The notes beneath the pieces are model-generated. The model had not been told where the DNA came from. It did no database searches and worked only from the letters and a program-made list of their open reading frames with translations. Below are positions 44,147 to 52,638 of a DNA stretch of 64,000 nt, piece by piece. The translations under genes were made by a program, and so were the position numbers. Source of the stretch: an uncultured Bacteroidia bacterium (lineage in GTDB: Bacteria > Bacteroidota > Bacteroidia > NS11-12g > UBA9320); the NCBI GenBank assembly GCA_943787465.1, contig CALSMN010000009.1:1-64000 (forward strand), written 5' to 3'. Every line of letters starts with the position of its first letter. Position 1 is the stretch's first letter.

Positions 44147-44938
44147 ATGAGTAAAAAAATACATGTACCCACTGTTGCAGAGTTACTAGCTCAAGGTGAG
44201 AAGCCGGATATCTTATTTTGGGTAGGTTGTGCCGGAAGTTTTGATGAACGTGCACAGAAAGTTACCAAAGCATTTGTAAAAATTCTCCATCACGTGGGTT
44301 TAAAATATGCGATACTAGGTACAGAAGAAACATGTACCGGTGATCCAGCAAAAAGAGCGGGTAATGAATTCCTTTTTCAGATGCAAGCCATGGCCAACAT
44401 AGCTACACTAAATGCATATGAAATTACCAAAATAGTAACTACTTGTCCGCATTGTTTTAATACAATCAAGAACGAATACCCTAGTTTAGGTGGAAGCTAC
44501 GATGTGATTCACCATACTCAATTATTACAAAATTTAATTGATGAGGGTCGACTAACATTTGGTAAAGATCCTTTTAACGGAAGGAAAATTACCTATCATG
44601 ATAGTTGTTACTTAGGTAGAGCCAATGGAGTGTATGATGCTCCAAGAAAAATATTAGAAGCACTAGATGCCGAGCTCATAGAAATGAAACGTTGTCGTAA
44701 AAATGGATTATGCTGTGGAGCTGGAGGTGCTCAAATGTTCAAAGATGCAGAACAAGGAAAAAAAGAAATCAATATTGAGCGATCGGAAGAGGCTATAAGT
44801 ACAGGGGCCCAAATCATATCGGCTAATTGCCCATTTTGCACTACAATGATTAGAGATGGTGTAAAGCATGCTCAAAAAGAAAATGAAGTAGAAGTATTGG
44901 ATTTAGCAGAATTAGTGGCCAAAGCTAAAGACTTATAA
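44147..44938 (+). CDS. (Fe-S)-binding protein with two CCG domains (HdrB/GlpC-like)
   Basis: 263 residues from ATG 44147 (MSKKIHVPTVAELLAQ). The two cysteine-rich CCG domains are ILFWVGCAGSFDERAQKV... TCTGDPAKRAG... TTCPHCFNTIKNEYP and ITYHDSCYLGRANGVYDAPRKIL... KNGLCCGAGGAQMF... SANCPFCTTMIRDG. Such domains hold non-cubane [4Fe-4S] clusters in heterodisulfide reductase and act as the soluble partner of the membrane Fe-S protein just upstream. The pair likely forms a quinone-linked oxidoreductase with an unknown electron donor. Confidence 0.88.
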   Translation: MSKKIHVPTVAELLAQGEKPDILFWVGCAGSFDERAQKVTKAFVKILHHVGLKYAILGTEETCTGDPAKRAGNEFLFQMQAMANIATLNAYEITKIVTTCPHCFNTIKNEYPSLGGSYDVIHHTQLLQNLIDEGRLTFGKDPFNGRKITYHDSCYLGRANGVYDAPRKILEALDAELIEMKRCRKNGLCCGAGGAQMFKDAEQGKKEINIERSEEAISTGAQIISANCPFCTTMIRDGVKHAQKENEVEVLDLAELVAKAKDL

Positions 44939-44949
44939 TTTCTTCTGGA

Positions 44950-46374
44950 ATGAAAAAATTCTATCCCCTCATTCCCTATATCTTGTTTATTTTTCATCTA
45001 CTGATGCATTTTATTGGTATTGAAGTAAATAGCTTAGCTGGAGATGAACCAGCAAGTGTTTATTATGCTCAGATGGATATATCGGATATAATCCGACATT
45101 TAAAAACAGGGAATAATCCACCCTTTTATGAAATTTTCTTACATTTTTGGATAGCCTTGTTTGGTATAGGTGAAGTTGCTGTTCGTTTTCCATCATTACT
45201 ATTTTCGGCACTCACATCAGTTGTTCTTTTTAGGATTGGGAATGATTTCTTTTCAAGAAAGATTGGTTTTGTATCTGCTTTATTTTTCTGTTTTTCCAAT
45301 TATGCGACTATTTTTTCTCATGAATCTAGAGTATATGCCTTGTTTGGAATGCTAACAGCATTAAGTTTTTATTATTTCTTAAAATGGCTCAATAAGCAAT
45401 CAAACCGTTTAGATCTAATCATCTTAACACTCGTGTATACCTTGCTTTTGTATTCCCATTATTTTGGAATCATGGTACTTTTTTTACATCTAATCCTAGG
45501 GATTGTCCTTCAGAAGCAAAGATTACAACGCAAGATGTTGCTTTTGACTTTAGTATCGAGTTTCCTTCTTTTTTTACCATACATTGCTGTAGTCATCGTG
45601 CGTTTTTTCAGTACATATGAATCAGGTACGTGGTTGCAATCACCCAACGGATGGGACTCTATTGAATATGTCCTCATAAAGTTCATGAATTCTGTTTTGA
45701 TTGTAAAGCTCTTTATTGGATTGTTCTTGATAAGTATACTTACCCATGCTAGATCTATACCATCCATAGATAAAAACGTGGTTGTCATTTTTGCAGGTTT
45801 TCTTGTTCCTTTTTTAGGTATGTTTTTTATTTCTTATCATATCCCCATGTTTCATGACCGATATTTGATGCATTCCTTTATTTGCTTCAGTGTATTTGTA
45901 GGTATTATACTTCACTCCATTTCTTCAAATACGATGGTTCATGGGATATTGTCAGTGCTATTTTTAGGGGGTTTAGTTATTGCCAGTTCAAGAAATATAG
46001 ATAACGGTAGACATACCAAGGAAGCGGTTGAAAAGGTTCAAACTATAAGAGATAGTGGCACTCGAGTGATTTTGTATCCTAAATTCAACATGGTATCCTA
46101 TTCCTACTACTTCAATCAAGATCGGTTTAAAGATTATGATTATGAGTATGGATTTTATAAATTAGTGGAGGGGTTTAAGGAAGAAAATTTTTATGGAATA
46201 AATCAGTATTCTGAAGCTCGAATAGATCGTTCTAGTTGTGATAAATTAATATTTATAATGACTGAATTTGGACCTAAAGAGGAGCTATTAAAGGACTTCA
46301 AAAAAGATTTTTGGTTAGAAGACTCTTTTCACTACCCTGAAATCATTGATATTTATACCTTCAAGAGGAAGTAA
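44950..46374 (+). CDS. Integral-membrane glycosyltransferase, family 39/ArnT-like
   Basis: 474 residues with about ten predicted membrane helices. The first periplasmic loop has the family's acidic motif in LAGDEPASVYYAQMD (about residues 30-44) and the pattern GNNPPFYEIFLHFWIALFGIGEVAVRFPSLLFS, typical of PMT/ArnT-like GT-C enzymes that use polyprenyl-phosphate sugars on the periplasmic side. A soluble C-terminal portion (about 360-474) follows. The acceptor is unknown. It starts 11 bases after the CCG protein, so it may be expressed with the Fe-S pair although no functional link is apparent. Confidence 0.82.
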   Translation: MKKFYPLIPYILFIFHLLMHFIGIEVNSLAGDEPASVYYAQMDISDIIRHLKTGNNPPFYEIFLHFWIALFGIGEVAVRFPSLLFSALTSVVLFRIGNDFFSRKIGFVSALFFCFSNYATIFSHESRVYALFGMLTALSFYYFLKWLNKQSNRLDLIILTLVYTLLLYSHYFGIMVLFLHLILGIVLQKQRLQRKMLLLTLVSSFLLFLPYIAVVIVRFFSTYESGTWLQSPNGWDSIEYVLIKFMNSVLIVKLFIGLFLISILTHARSIPSIDKNVVVIFAGFLVPFLGMFFISYHIPMFHDRYLMHSFICFSVFVGIILHSISSNTMVHGILSVLFLGGLVIASSRNIDNGRHTKEAVEKVQTIRDSGTRVILYPKFNMVSYSYYFNQDRFKDYDYEYGFYKLVEGFKEENFYGINQYSEARIDRSSCDKLIFIMTEFGPKEELLKDFKKDFWLEDSFHYPEIIDIYTFKRK

Positions 46375-46381
46375 ATAAGGC

Positions 46382-47494
46382 TTAAATTCTACAACAAATT
46401 ACTTCAAATTTGTCATTTTGTTCTAGGGTTTGAACATTATTGAATAGCTTTTGAAGATGTGAAGTATAATTCAAATGAAGATTAGCAACAATCATGAATT
46501 GACCATCCGAAGTAAGATGATTTTTAGCTTGGGCAAATAAGGATAATGCAATTTCTATAGTATTCTCATGTTCAAAATGGAAAGGAGGGTTGCATAGGAT
46601 CAGGTTAAATTTTATATCATTTTGCAGTGTAATTTCATTTTTCCAATGAAAATAGGTATTTGATTTAGAGATGTTCAATTTTGCAGAAGCTAGAGCCAAG
46701 TAATTATCATCCAATAAATGAATAGTACATTGATCATTTTGTTTACGAATAAAGCTAGCTATTACGCCATTGCCACAGGCTAAATCAAGTATAGTATCTT
46801 GATTATCGATATAAGGGATGTGTTTGAGTAAAAGTTGTGTTCCATAATCTATTTGGTGACTAGAGAATACACCAGGATATTGTTTTATGGGTAGTTCAAA
46901 CGAATTTTTAATGATTTTGAAATCGGGGGAAGGTTCAATGTTACTTTTTGGATTTTTTAAGATCATTAATCGTGCTTTTTTTTGAGCTTTGCTTTGGGAA
47001 ACATCCTCAAAATAATGTTTTGCAATCGATATCATATTGGGAGAAAAATTACGGGTCATAAAACCACATAAAACGTGTGTTTCAGCCGTCATTAATTTTT
47101 GAATATGCTTAAGATAAAAATCAAAAAGTTCTAATGATTTTGGTACTTTGATGAGTATACAGTCACTGGGATTTTCCTCTATTCTTAGCAGGTTGCCCCA
47201 ACGCAAATGATCTAATGATAAATTATTATTTTGATAATTAAGTCTCAATGCTTGTAATTGAGAGTATAGTTGTATAATAGTATATGGTTTGAGATGGTTT
47301 AAAGCACACGATAAAGCGCCATGAGAGTCATTAATGATAGAAATTTTAAGACGTCCTAATGGAAGTTCTTCTAGGTGAGCTAGCAGCAATTCATCTGCTG
47401 CACTCCAAGGCCTTAGGGATCTATTTTTAGTATTAGGATACCGTTGAAGTAGCCAATTCCTCTGATTAAATTGCATGGGTTGTATTGCATGCAA
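46382..47494 (-). CDS. RsmC/RlmG-like 16S/23S rRNA guanine-N2 methyltransferase
   Basis: 370 residues in two methyltransferase-fold halves, as in RsmC and RlmG. The N-terminal half is degenerate, while the C-terminal half carries SAM motif I in ILDLACGNGVIASFIRK (about residues 233-249) and the N-methyltransferase motif NLILCNPPFHFEHE (about 303-316), the NPPFH signature of the RsmC/RlmG group. These add m2G to rRNA (G1207 of 16S or G1835 of 23S in E. coli); the target here is not certain. Transcribed alone, converging on the glycosyltransferase. Confidence 0.82.
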   Translation of the reverse strand: MHAIQPMQFNQRNWLLQRYPNTKNRSLRPWSAADELLLAHLEELPLGRLKISIINDSHGALSCALNHLKPYTIIQLYSQLQALRLNYQNNNLSLDHLRWGNLLRIEENPSDCILIKVPKSLELFDFYLKHIQKLMTAETHVLCGFMTRNFSPNMISIAKHYFEDVSQSKAQKKARLMILKNPKSNIEPSPDFKIIKNSFELPIKQYPGVFSSHQIDYGTQLLLKHIPYIDNQDTILDLACGNGVIASFIRKQNDQCTIHLLDDNYLALASAKLNISKSNTYFHWKNEITLQNDIKFNLILCNPPFHFEHENTIEIALSLFAQAKNHLTSDGQFMIVANLHLNYTSHLQKLFNNVQTLEQNDKFEVICCRI

Positions 47495-47524
47495 AGCTAA
47501 GCGGCTGATGTATATTATGCCGTT

Positions 47525-48115
47525 TTATTTGCCTGAAGTCAGTATTATTTGAGATTTATCGTTAATCTGAACCTTATTTTTTTGCCATCTTCTTTTGTTT
47601 TTACGTTTTATGGCGACCAACATTCCATTTCTATATAAGAGTTTCGTTTGAATTTTACCATTCACATCATAAAATTTTGATTTACCATGGATTATCCATC
47701 TTTTTTGATTGGTGTGCCGTTCTTTTTTTGCATTTTTATGATTTTTACCTTTGAATTTACTATTATCGATATGTTCAAGAAGGTATCGATTCTTTTTTTT
47801 ATCACTCCAAATAATTTTTGGGATGAGGTAGATATTGCCTAAGTTTATATTTTGATTATTTACGTCACATTCAATAAAAATAGGGATATATAAAAAACTA
47901 CAAATAGTTAGTGATTTAATAGCTTCTTCAGAGTGAATAGTAAAGGATCCATCTGCATTAGGGTTTATAATGGAAATATTATTAATGAATACTTCCGCTT
48001 CTGAAATAGATGTACCAAATGGACTATTTAATTGGCCAGATATAGAATAAGTTTGACTAGCAAGTAGGGCTTGGTTTGTGATTACAAATGCTATTAAAAT
48101 AAAAGTGGACTTCAT
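47525..48115 (-). CDS. Small secreted protein with carboxypeptidase-regulatory-like domain
   Basis: About 196 residues from ATG 48115 (MKSTFILIAFVITNQALLASQ, signal peptide); an upstream in-frame start exists at 48145. Residues about 24-95 look like a carboxypeptidase regulatory-like beta-sandwich (YSISGQLNSPFGTSISEAEVFINN... NPNADGSFTI). The rest is very basic (KFKGKNHKNAKKERHTNQKR, RKNKRRWQKNK). The function is not recognised. It is the only intact gene with one of the paired-palindrome units directly upstream, which makes it the best candidate target of that regulator. Confidence 0.7.
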   Translation of the reverse strand: MKSTFILIAFVITNQALLASQTYSISGQLNSPFGTSISEAEVFINNISIINPNADGSFTIHSEEAIKSLTICSFLYIPIFIECDVNNQNINLGNIYLIPKIIWSDKKKNRYLLEHIDNSKFKGKNHKNAKKERHTNQKRWIIHGKSKFYDVNGKIQTKLLYRNGMLVAIKRKNKRRWQKNKVQINDKSQIILTSGK

Positions 48116-48149
48116 GAGTACAAAGGAAGTACTATGAAATACCACAAAT

Positions 48150-48187
48150 TATGATATATATCATAATTGGATATGATTTTTATCATA
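48150..48187 (-). promoter_or_regulatory. Paired 16-bp palindromes, 22 bp apart (copy C)
   Basis: TATGATATATATCATA (48150-48165, extending to a perfect 22-bp palindrome at 48147-48168), spacer ATTGGA, then TATGATTTTTATCATA (48172-48187). Centres are 22 bp apart. Read on the minus strand the spacer is TCCAAT. The unit ends 34 bases before the ATG at 48115, with TTTG boxes between, so it overlaps or adjoins the promoter. Confidence 0.78.
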
Positions 48188-48212
48188 AATATAGCATGGT
48201 TGTGACAAAAAT

Positions 48213-49040
48213 TTATTTGTTTCTTTTGTCTTTGATAAATTGAATAACTGTGTCGGGTATGATTGTATGGGCTGTATTTATCATTTTATTATAGAGTTTC
48301 ATTTTTGGACTGTCCAGCCCCTTTCTTTCATTGAATGTTGTTGTAATTCTATTTTCTTGTTTATGGTCTAGTTCATTTTTTGGTCGTCCATTGGTATAAT
48401 AATATAGAGCAAGAGATTTTCTGCTATTCCCAATTGGGCACTTGACAGGGTCTGGGTGTCCATGCCAAGAATCTCCTGTTGTAGAAAACATAGCTACTCG
48501 GTTAAAGATTGGAAGAATTTTGGATACACACATACTCATATCTTTATCCCATAATTCCAAATGACCTCCATAATTTTCTTCCCAATTTTCATTTAGATAA
48601 ATCAAAAAATTAACTCTTCTGTTGAGTTTCAATTTTTTATTTTTATGAAAATCAACATGGATTTTTAGGAATCCGTTAGGTTTGATCTCATGAAATCCGC
48701 CACCTTCAAAATAGGGATCAGGTATGAGAGGTTCTTCAATTCCAGTCAATTCCTGTAAAAACTCAAGAAAAGGCTGGGAGTTTAAAAAGTGAACTAATTT
48801 CAAGGTATTATCCCCAAAATCTTTCTCACCTTTTGTTGCGAACTTATCCTCATTGGGATTTGTGTAATATATTTTGTCTTTTAGCTTTTCTAAATTGGGA
48901 AACTCATTTAAAACCTGATGTAAAAAAGGGGCCTCGAAAAAGTCATCGATGTAAATAGATGGGAAAGGGTGGTTATTTTGATAGGTGTTTGATAGTTTTT
49001 GTGACAACTGTTTAAGGTCACGGTATTTTTCGTTTATCAT
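48213..49040 (-). CDS. 2-oxoglutarate/Fe(II)-dependent oxygenase
   Basis: 275 residues. The iron-binding His-x-Asp is in FLKIHVDFHKNKKLKL (about residues 126-141), the distal His in DSWHGHPDPVKCP and the 2-oxoglutarate Arg in NSRKSLALYYYTNG. The pattern RRVNFLIYLNENWEENYGGHLELWD is typical of prolyl-4-hydroxylase-like 2OG oxygenases. N-terminal PFPSIYIDDFFEAPFL also fits. It may hydroxylate a protein or small molecule; no substrate is evident. It stands upstream of palindrome copy C and the basic secreted protein, on the same strand. Confidence 0.85.
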   Translation of the reverse strand: MINEKYRDLKQLSQKLSNTYQNNHPFPSIYIDDFFEAPFLHQVLNEFPNLEKLKDKIYYTNPNEDKFATKGEKDFGDNTLKLVHFLNSQPFLEFLQELTGIEEPLIPDPYFEGGGFHEIKPNGFLKIHVDFHKNKKLKLNRRVNFLIYLNENWEENYGGHLELWDKDMSMCVSKILPIFNRVAMFSTTGDSWHGHPDPVKCPIGNSRKSLALYYYTNGRPKNELDHKQENRITTTFNERKGLDSPKMKLYNKMINTAHTIIPDTVIQFIKDKRNK

Positions 49041-49172
49041 AGTGTCTTAATAATTAAACGGCAAATATAAATTTGCTTCTTTAGATTGAAAGTAAGATTT
49101 ATGTCAAAAAATTTGAAGTTGTTATTTTAGTTTAAAATCGTCTAATTCATCATCAAATTAGGTGTAATTTTT

Positions 49173-49180
49173 TACATTTG
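49173..49180 (+). promoter_or_regulatory. Putative -7 box next to the Nif3 start
   Basis: TACATTTG ends one base before ATG 49182. If real, transcription would start about 49187, after both candidate ATGs (49182, 49185), raising the possibility that translation starts at TTG 49191. Otherwise the box is fortuitous. Confidence 0.3.
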
Positions 49181-49181
49181 T

Positions 49182-50282
49182 ATGATGCAATTGAAAGCAA
49201 TTATAGCGTATTTAGAATCTGTTGCTCCTCTTGCTTATCAAGAAGACTATGATAATTCAGGGCTCATTGTTGGAGAAAAAAACCAAGAAATTTCAGGGAT
49301 ATTGGTGACGTTAGATTGTCTCGAAGAAACCATTCATGAGGCCATCAATTCAAAATGCAATCTAATTGTAGCTCATCATCCAATCGTTTTTAGTGGTATA
49401 AAACAATTTGACAATACAAATTATGTGCATCGAACGCTTCAGCTAGCCATAAAAAATGATATCGCATTATATGCTATGCATACCAACTTAGATAATATCC
49501 ATCAATGGGGTGTAAATCAGAAAATTGCCGAAAAATTAGGATTATTAAACACGGTCATACTCAGACCCAAGACGGGTATGTTATCAAAATTGGTGACATA
49601 TTGTCCAAAAGAGAATCAAGATGAAATTTTAGAGGGCTTGTTTAGTTCTGGTGCTGGTCATATAGGTAATTACAGTGAATGTTCATATACAACAGAAGGT
49701 CTAGGTACCTTCAAGCCTGAAGACGGAAGTTCCCCTAGCATTGGTAAAAAAGGTATTCGATCGATAACACCCGAAGTAAAAATTGAGGTACTTGTGCCAC
49801 ATCACTTACAAAGTTCTATTTTATCAATACTTGGTGAGTTACACCCTTATGAAGAAATAGCCTATGAGCTATATCCAATATTGAATTCCAATCAATCTGT
49901 AGGTTCAGGGGTTATTGGAATGTTAGACTCCCCGTTATCTAGCGAAGCATTTTTAGCTCATTTGAAAAAATCGATGGAATTGCAAGTCATTAAATATACA
50001 CCGATTGATAAATTCATACAAAAGGTTGCCATTTGTGGAGGTTCTGGCCAGTTCTTAATCAGTGATGCGATGCGTTTTAATGCGGATGCTTATATCACCT
50101 CAGACATCAAATATCATTCGTTTTTTGACACAGAAAATCATTTGATGTTATGCGATGTGGGTCATTATGAAAGCGAAAAATGTACCATTGATTTAATATA
50201 TGATATTTTGAGCGAAAAATTTAGTACCTTTGCCATCCTTAAAACGAGGATAGGAACTAATCCAGTAAAATATTTTCTATAA
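49182..50282 (+). CDS. Nif3-like dinuclear metal centre protein
   Basis: 366 residues, the long Nif3/YqfO form with an inserted PII/CutA-like domain (about residues 125-230; EVKIEVLVPHHLQSSILSILGELHPYEE) between two metal-binding lobes. The metal ligands are in LIVAHHPIVFSG (about residues 65-76) and the C-terminal LMLCDVGHYESE. Historically annotated as GTP cyclohydrolase I type 2; its physiological substrate remains unclear. Start ATG 49182 or 49185. The zinc-ribbon gene starts 1 base after its stop, a pair found in many Bacteroidota and other genomes. Confidence 0.93.
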   Translation: MMQLKAIIAYLESVAPLAYQEDYDNSGLIVGEKNQEISGILVTLDCLEETIHEAINSKCNLIVAHHPIVFSGIKQFDNTNYVHRTLQLAIKNDIALYAMHTNLDNIHQWGVNQKIAEKLGLLNTVILRPKTGMLSKLVTYCPKENQDEILEGLFSSGAGHIGNYSECSYTTEGLGTFKPEDGSSPSIGKKGIRSITPEVKIEVLVPHHLQSSILSILGELHPYEEIAYELYPILNSNQSVGSGVIGMLDSPLSSEAFLAHLKKSMELQVIKYTPIDKFIQKVAICGGSGQFLISDAMRFNADAYITSDIKYHSFFDTENHLMLCDVGHYESEKCTIDLIYDILSEKFSTFAILKTRIGTNPVKYFL

Positions 50283-50283
50283 A

Positions 50284-51075
50284 ATGGCAGCAAAAACAAT
50301 AGCACAAAAACTCGAATTACTTTACAAGCTTCAATCGATTGATACTAGATTAGATCAATTAAGAGCCGTACGTGGAGAATTACCAATGGAGGTTTCTGAT
50401 CTTGAGGACGAACTCATTGGTCTCAATACCCGATTGGCTAATTTCGAAACTGAAATAGAAACATTTAATGCTCAAATTTTTGCCAATAGAGAGCAAATCA
50501 AATCTTCTAACGAACTGATTAGAAAGTACAAAGGACAGCTAGACAATGTCAAAAATAATAGAGAATTTGACGCTCTAAACAAAGAAATTGAAATACAAGA
50601 ACTGACAATCCTTGCCGCTGAAAAAAAGATTGGCGAGTCAGAAAGATCAATTGTTCTTAAACAAGATCTAATCGCTGAAGTCCAATCTAAATTAGATGAA
50701 CGAGAAAAAGATTTAGATAATAAAAAGAACGAACTTAAAGAAATAGTTGAAGAAACTCAGAAGGAAGAAGTTTCTATTGGTGAGGAACGTGAAAAAGCTA
50801 CCCAAACTATTGATGCTAAAATTTTTAAGGCTTACGATAGAATTAGAAATAATTTTAGAAATGGTATTGCCGTCGCCCCAATATTAAGAGGTGCATGTGG
50901 TGGTTGCTTTGCCAAGGTACCCCCACAACTGCAATCTGACATTAGACAGTCCAAGAAAATTGTAATTTGTGAGGCTTGTGGTCGTATTCAAATTGATGCT
51001 AGAATGGCTGGGATTGAAGACCATGTTGAAGAAGAAACAACAAAACCAAAACGAAGAGCTGTTCGCAAAAAGTAA
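50284..51075 (+). CDS. Coiled-coil protein with C-terminal C4 zinc ribbon (CdsZ-like)
   Basis: 263 residues. A long coiled coil (about residues 20-180: LEDELIGLNTRLANFETEIETF, EIEIQELTILAAEKKIGESERS) leads to a C4 zinc ribbon, RGACGGCFAKVPPQL... IVICEACGRIQID (about 200-240), and a basic tail. The fold matches DUF164/CdsZ-type proteins found near Nif3 and suspected to bind nucleic acid or ribosomal components. It directly follows the Nif3 gene, and its 3' end overlaps the start of the TPR gene by about 50 bases. Confidence 0.88.
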   Translation: MAAKTIAQKLELLYKLQSIDTRLDQLRAVRGELPMEVSDLEDELIGLNTRLANFETEIETFNAQIFANREQIKSSNELIRKYKGQLDNVKNNREFDALNKEIEIQELTILAAEKKIGESERSIVLKQDLIAEVQSKLDEREKDLDNKKNELKEIVEETQKEEVSIGEEREKATQTIDAKIFKAYDRIRNNFRNGIAVAPILRGACGGCFAKVPPQLQSDIRQSKKIVICEACGRIQIDARMAGIEDHVEEETTKPKRRAVRKK

Positions 51076-52558
51076 TCGTATAGCGATACTCACTTTTCTA
51101 CTTTTATTCTTTACTTTAAATGGGATAGCCTCAAATTATGTGGCTTTCAAACCCGAAATTGTATCTATTCAAAAAAAAAATATTCAGCTACAATTAGATG
51201 AGGCTCATCAACAACTTACTAAACAGCAACTATCAGATTCAAAAAATAGCGCCATAGCTTATTTAAGGCATGTTAATGGATATCTAAGGTATTTTGTAAC
51301 TGAAGATAATCGAGATTACGAACAATACAAAACATCAGAAAATACAGCGCTATTGCATTTTGATAAATTGCTGGATTCCTCTCCTTTTAAAGGTTTTTTT
51401 AAATCCGATGTTTATTTGTATGCAGCGACTCTTGACTTAAGAAATGGTAATTTTTATGAAGCTGCAAAAAGTTTACGAAAATCCTGGAATCTGATTGAAG
51501 AAAATCACAAACGTTTTCCCCATTTTAAACCAAATAATAAAATCCGGGGTATTCTAAGAATATATCTTTCTGCTATTCCTGAGAATTACAGTTGGATGAC
51601 CAATTTAATGGGTTTTGACGGTGATTTAAACATAGGGATTGCTCTTCTTAAACAGCTATCTGATTTTAAAACAGATACAACCTATCTGGGTGTATTAGCG
51701 CAAGAATCTTCGTATATTTTGGCTAATTCGATGATGCAAATACAAAAACATCCTCATCATGCTTGGCTGGAAATGTTGAAATGTACCCAAGATTATAAGA
51801 CTAATTTATTAAGTAATTATTTTAGAAGTACTATGGCTCTTAAGCTGAATAAAAATGACATAGCTTTAAAAACACTTACATCAATACCTACATCTTCTAG
51901 TTATATTTCTTTTCCAACGATGTCTTATTACGCTGGTTTAGCTAAGTTGTATAAAGGTGACCCTAATGCAATTTATGATTTCAAGTTTTTTTTAGAAAAC
52001 TATAAAGGAAAACATTTAATAAAAAGTTGTTATGAAAAGATGAGTTGGCACTCCCTTTTATCTAATGATTTTGAGGAGGCTCAGCATTATAAGAATGAGA
52101 TAGGCAGGTATGGTACTCTAATAATGGAAGAAGACAAACAAGCGCAACGATATTTGAGGAAACAACTCCCTGACCCTATCATTTTAAAAGCAAGATTATT
52201 ATTTGACGGGGGATACTATCAATCTGCCTATAATACCATCATTCAAACTAAAGTAAAAGCATTATCCACCATGGATAAAAAATCAGAATATTGTTATCGA
52301 AAGGGTCGGATACTAGATCGATTGGGACACCAAGAGCAAGCATTAGTTTTTTATGAAGCATCTACTATTTATGGAAAAAAAAGTAAGGAATATTATGGTC
52401 CATATGCCTGTATTTTTATGGGAGATATTTATTTGAAACAGGGCAAACGTACACTAGCCAAACAATTTTATACACGGGCGACTACGTATTCCAATAACCA
52501 AGAATACATTCAAACTATCGAACAAAGAGCAAAATCTGGTTTAAAACAACTTAAATAG
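51023..52558 (+). CDS. Exported alpha-helical repeat (TPR-like) protein
   Basis: About 511 residues from ATG 51023, the only in-frame ATG before the hydrophobic segment RIAILTFLLLFFTLNGIAS; this places 53 bases inside the zinc-ribbon gene. A non-ATG start nearer the signal peptide is possible. The rest is helical with TPR-like units, most evident near the C-terminus (YCYRKGRILDRLGHQEQALVFYEAS, YGPYACIFMGDIYLKQGKRTLAKQFYTRA). Periplasmic location is inferred. The function is not recognised; similar proteins occur beside Nif3/zinc-ribbon genes in Bacteroidota. Confidence 0.75.
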   Translation: MLKKKQQNQNEELFAKSNRIAILTFLLLFFTLNGIASNYVAFKPEIVSIQKKNIQLQLDEAHQQLTKQQLSDSKNSAIAYLRHVNGYLRYFVTEDNRDYEQYKTSENTALLHFDKLLDSSPFKGFFKSDVYLYAATLDLRNGNFYEAAKSLRKSWNLIEENHKRFPHFKPNNKIRGILRIYLSAIPENYSWMTNLMGFDGDLNIGIALLKQLSDFKTDTTYLGVLAQESSYILANSMMQIQKHPHHAWLEMLKCTQDYKTNLLSNYFRSTMALKLNKNDIALKTLTSIPTSSSYISFPTMSYYAGLAKLYKGDPNAIYDFKFFLENYKGKHLIKSCYEKMSWHSLLSNDFEEAQHYKNEIGRYGTLIMEEDKQAQRYLRKQLPDPIILKARLLFDGGYYQSAYNTIIQTKVKALSTMDKKSEYCYRKGRILDRLGHQEQALVFYEASTIYGKKSKEYYGPYACIFMGDIYLKQGKRTLAKQFYTRATTYSNNQEYIQTIEQRAKSGLKQLK

Positions 52559-52612
52559 TTTTGTATGCTTCAATCTAGCAAATTGGAGGGCAATAAATGA
52601 GCTAATTCAGCT

Positions 52613-52620
52613 TATTTTTG
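52613..52620 (+). promoter_or_regulatory. Putative -7 box of gltX
   Basis: TATTTTTG, 18 bases before ATG 52639, the same spacing as at lysS, fumC and acpP. Confidence 0.45.
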
Positions 52621-52638
52621 CATTCTTTAAAAAAATAA

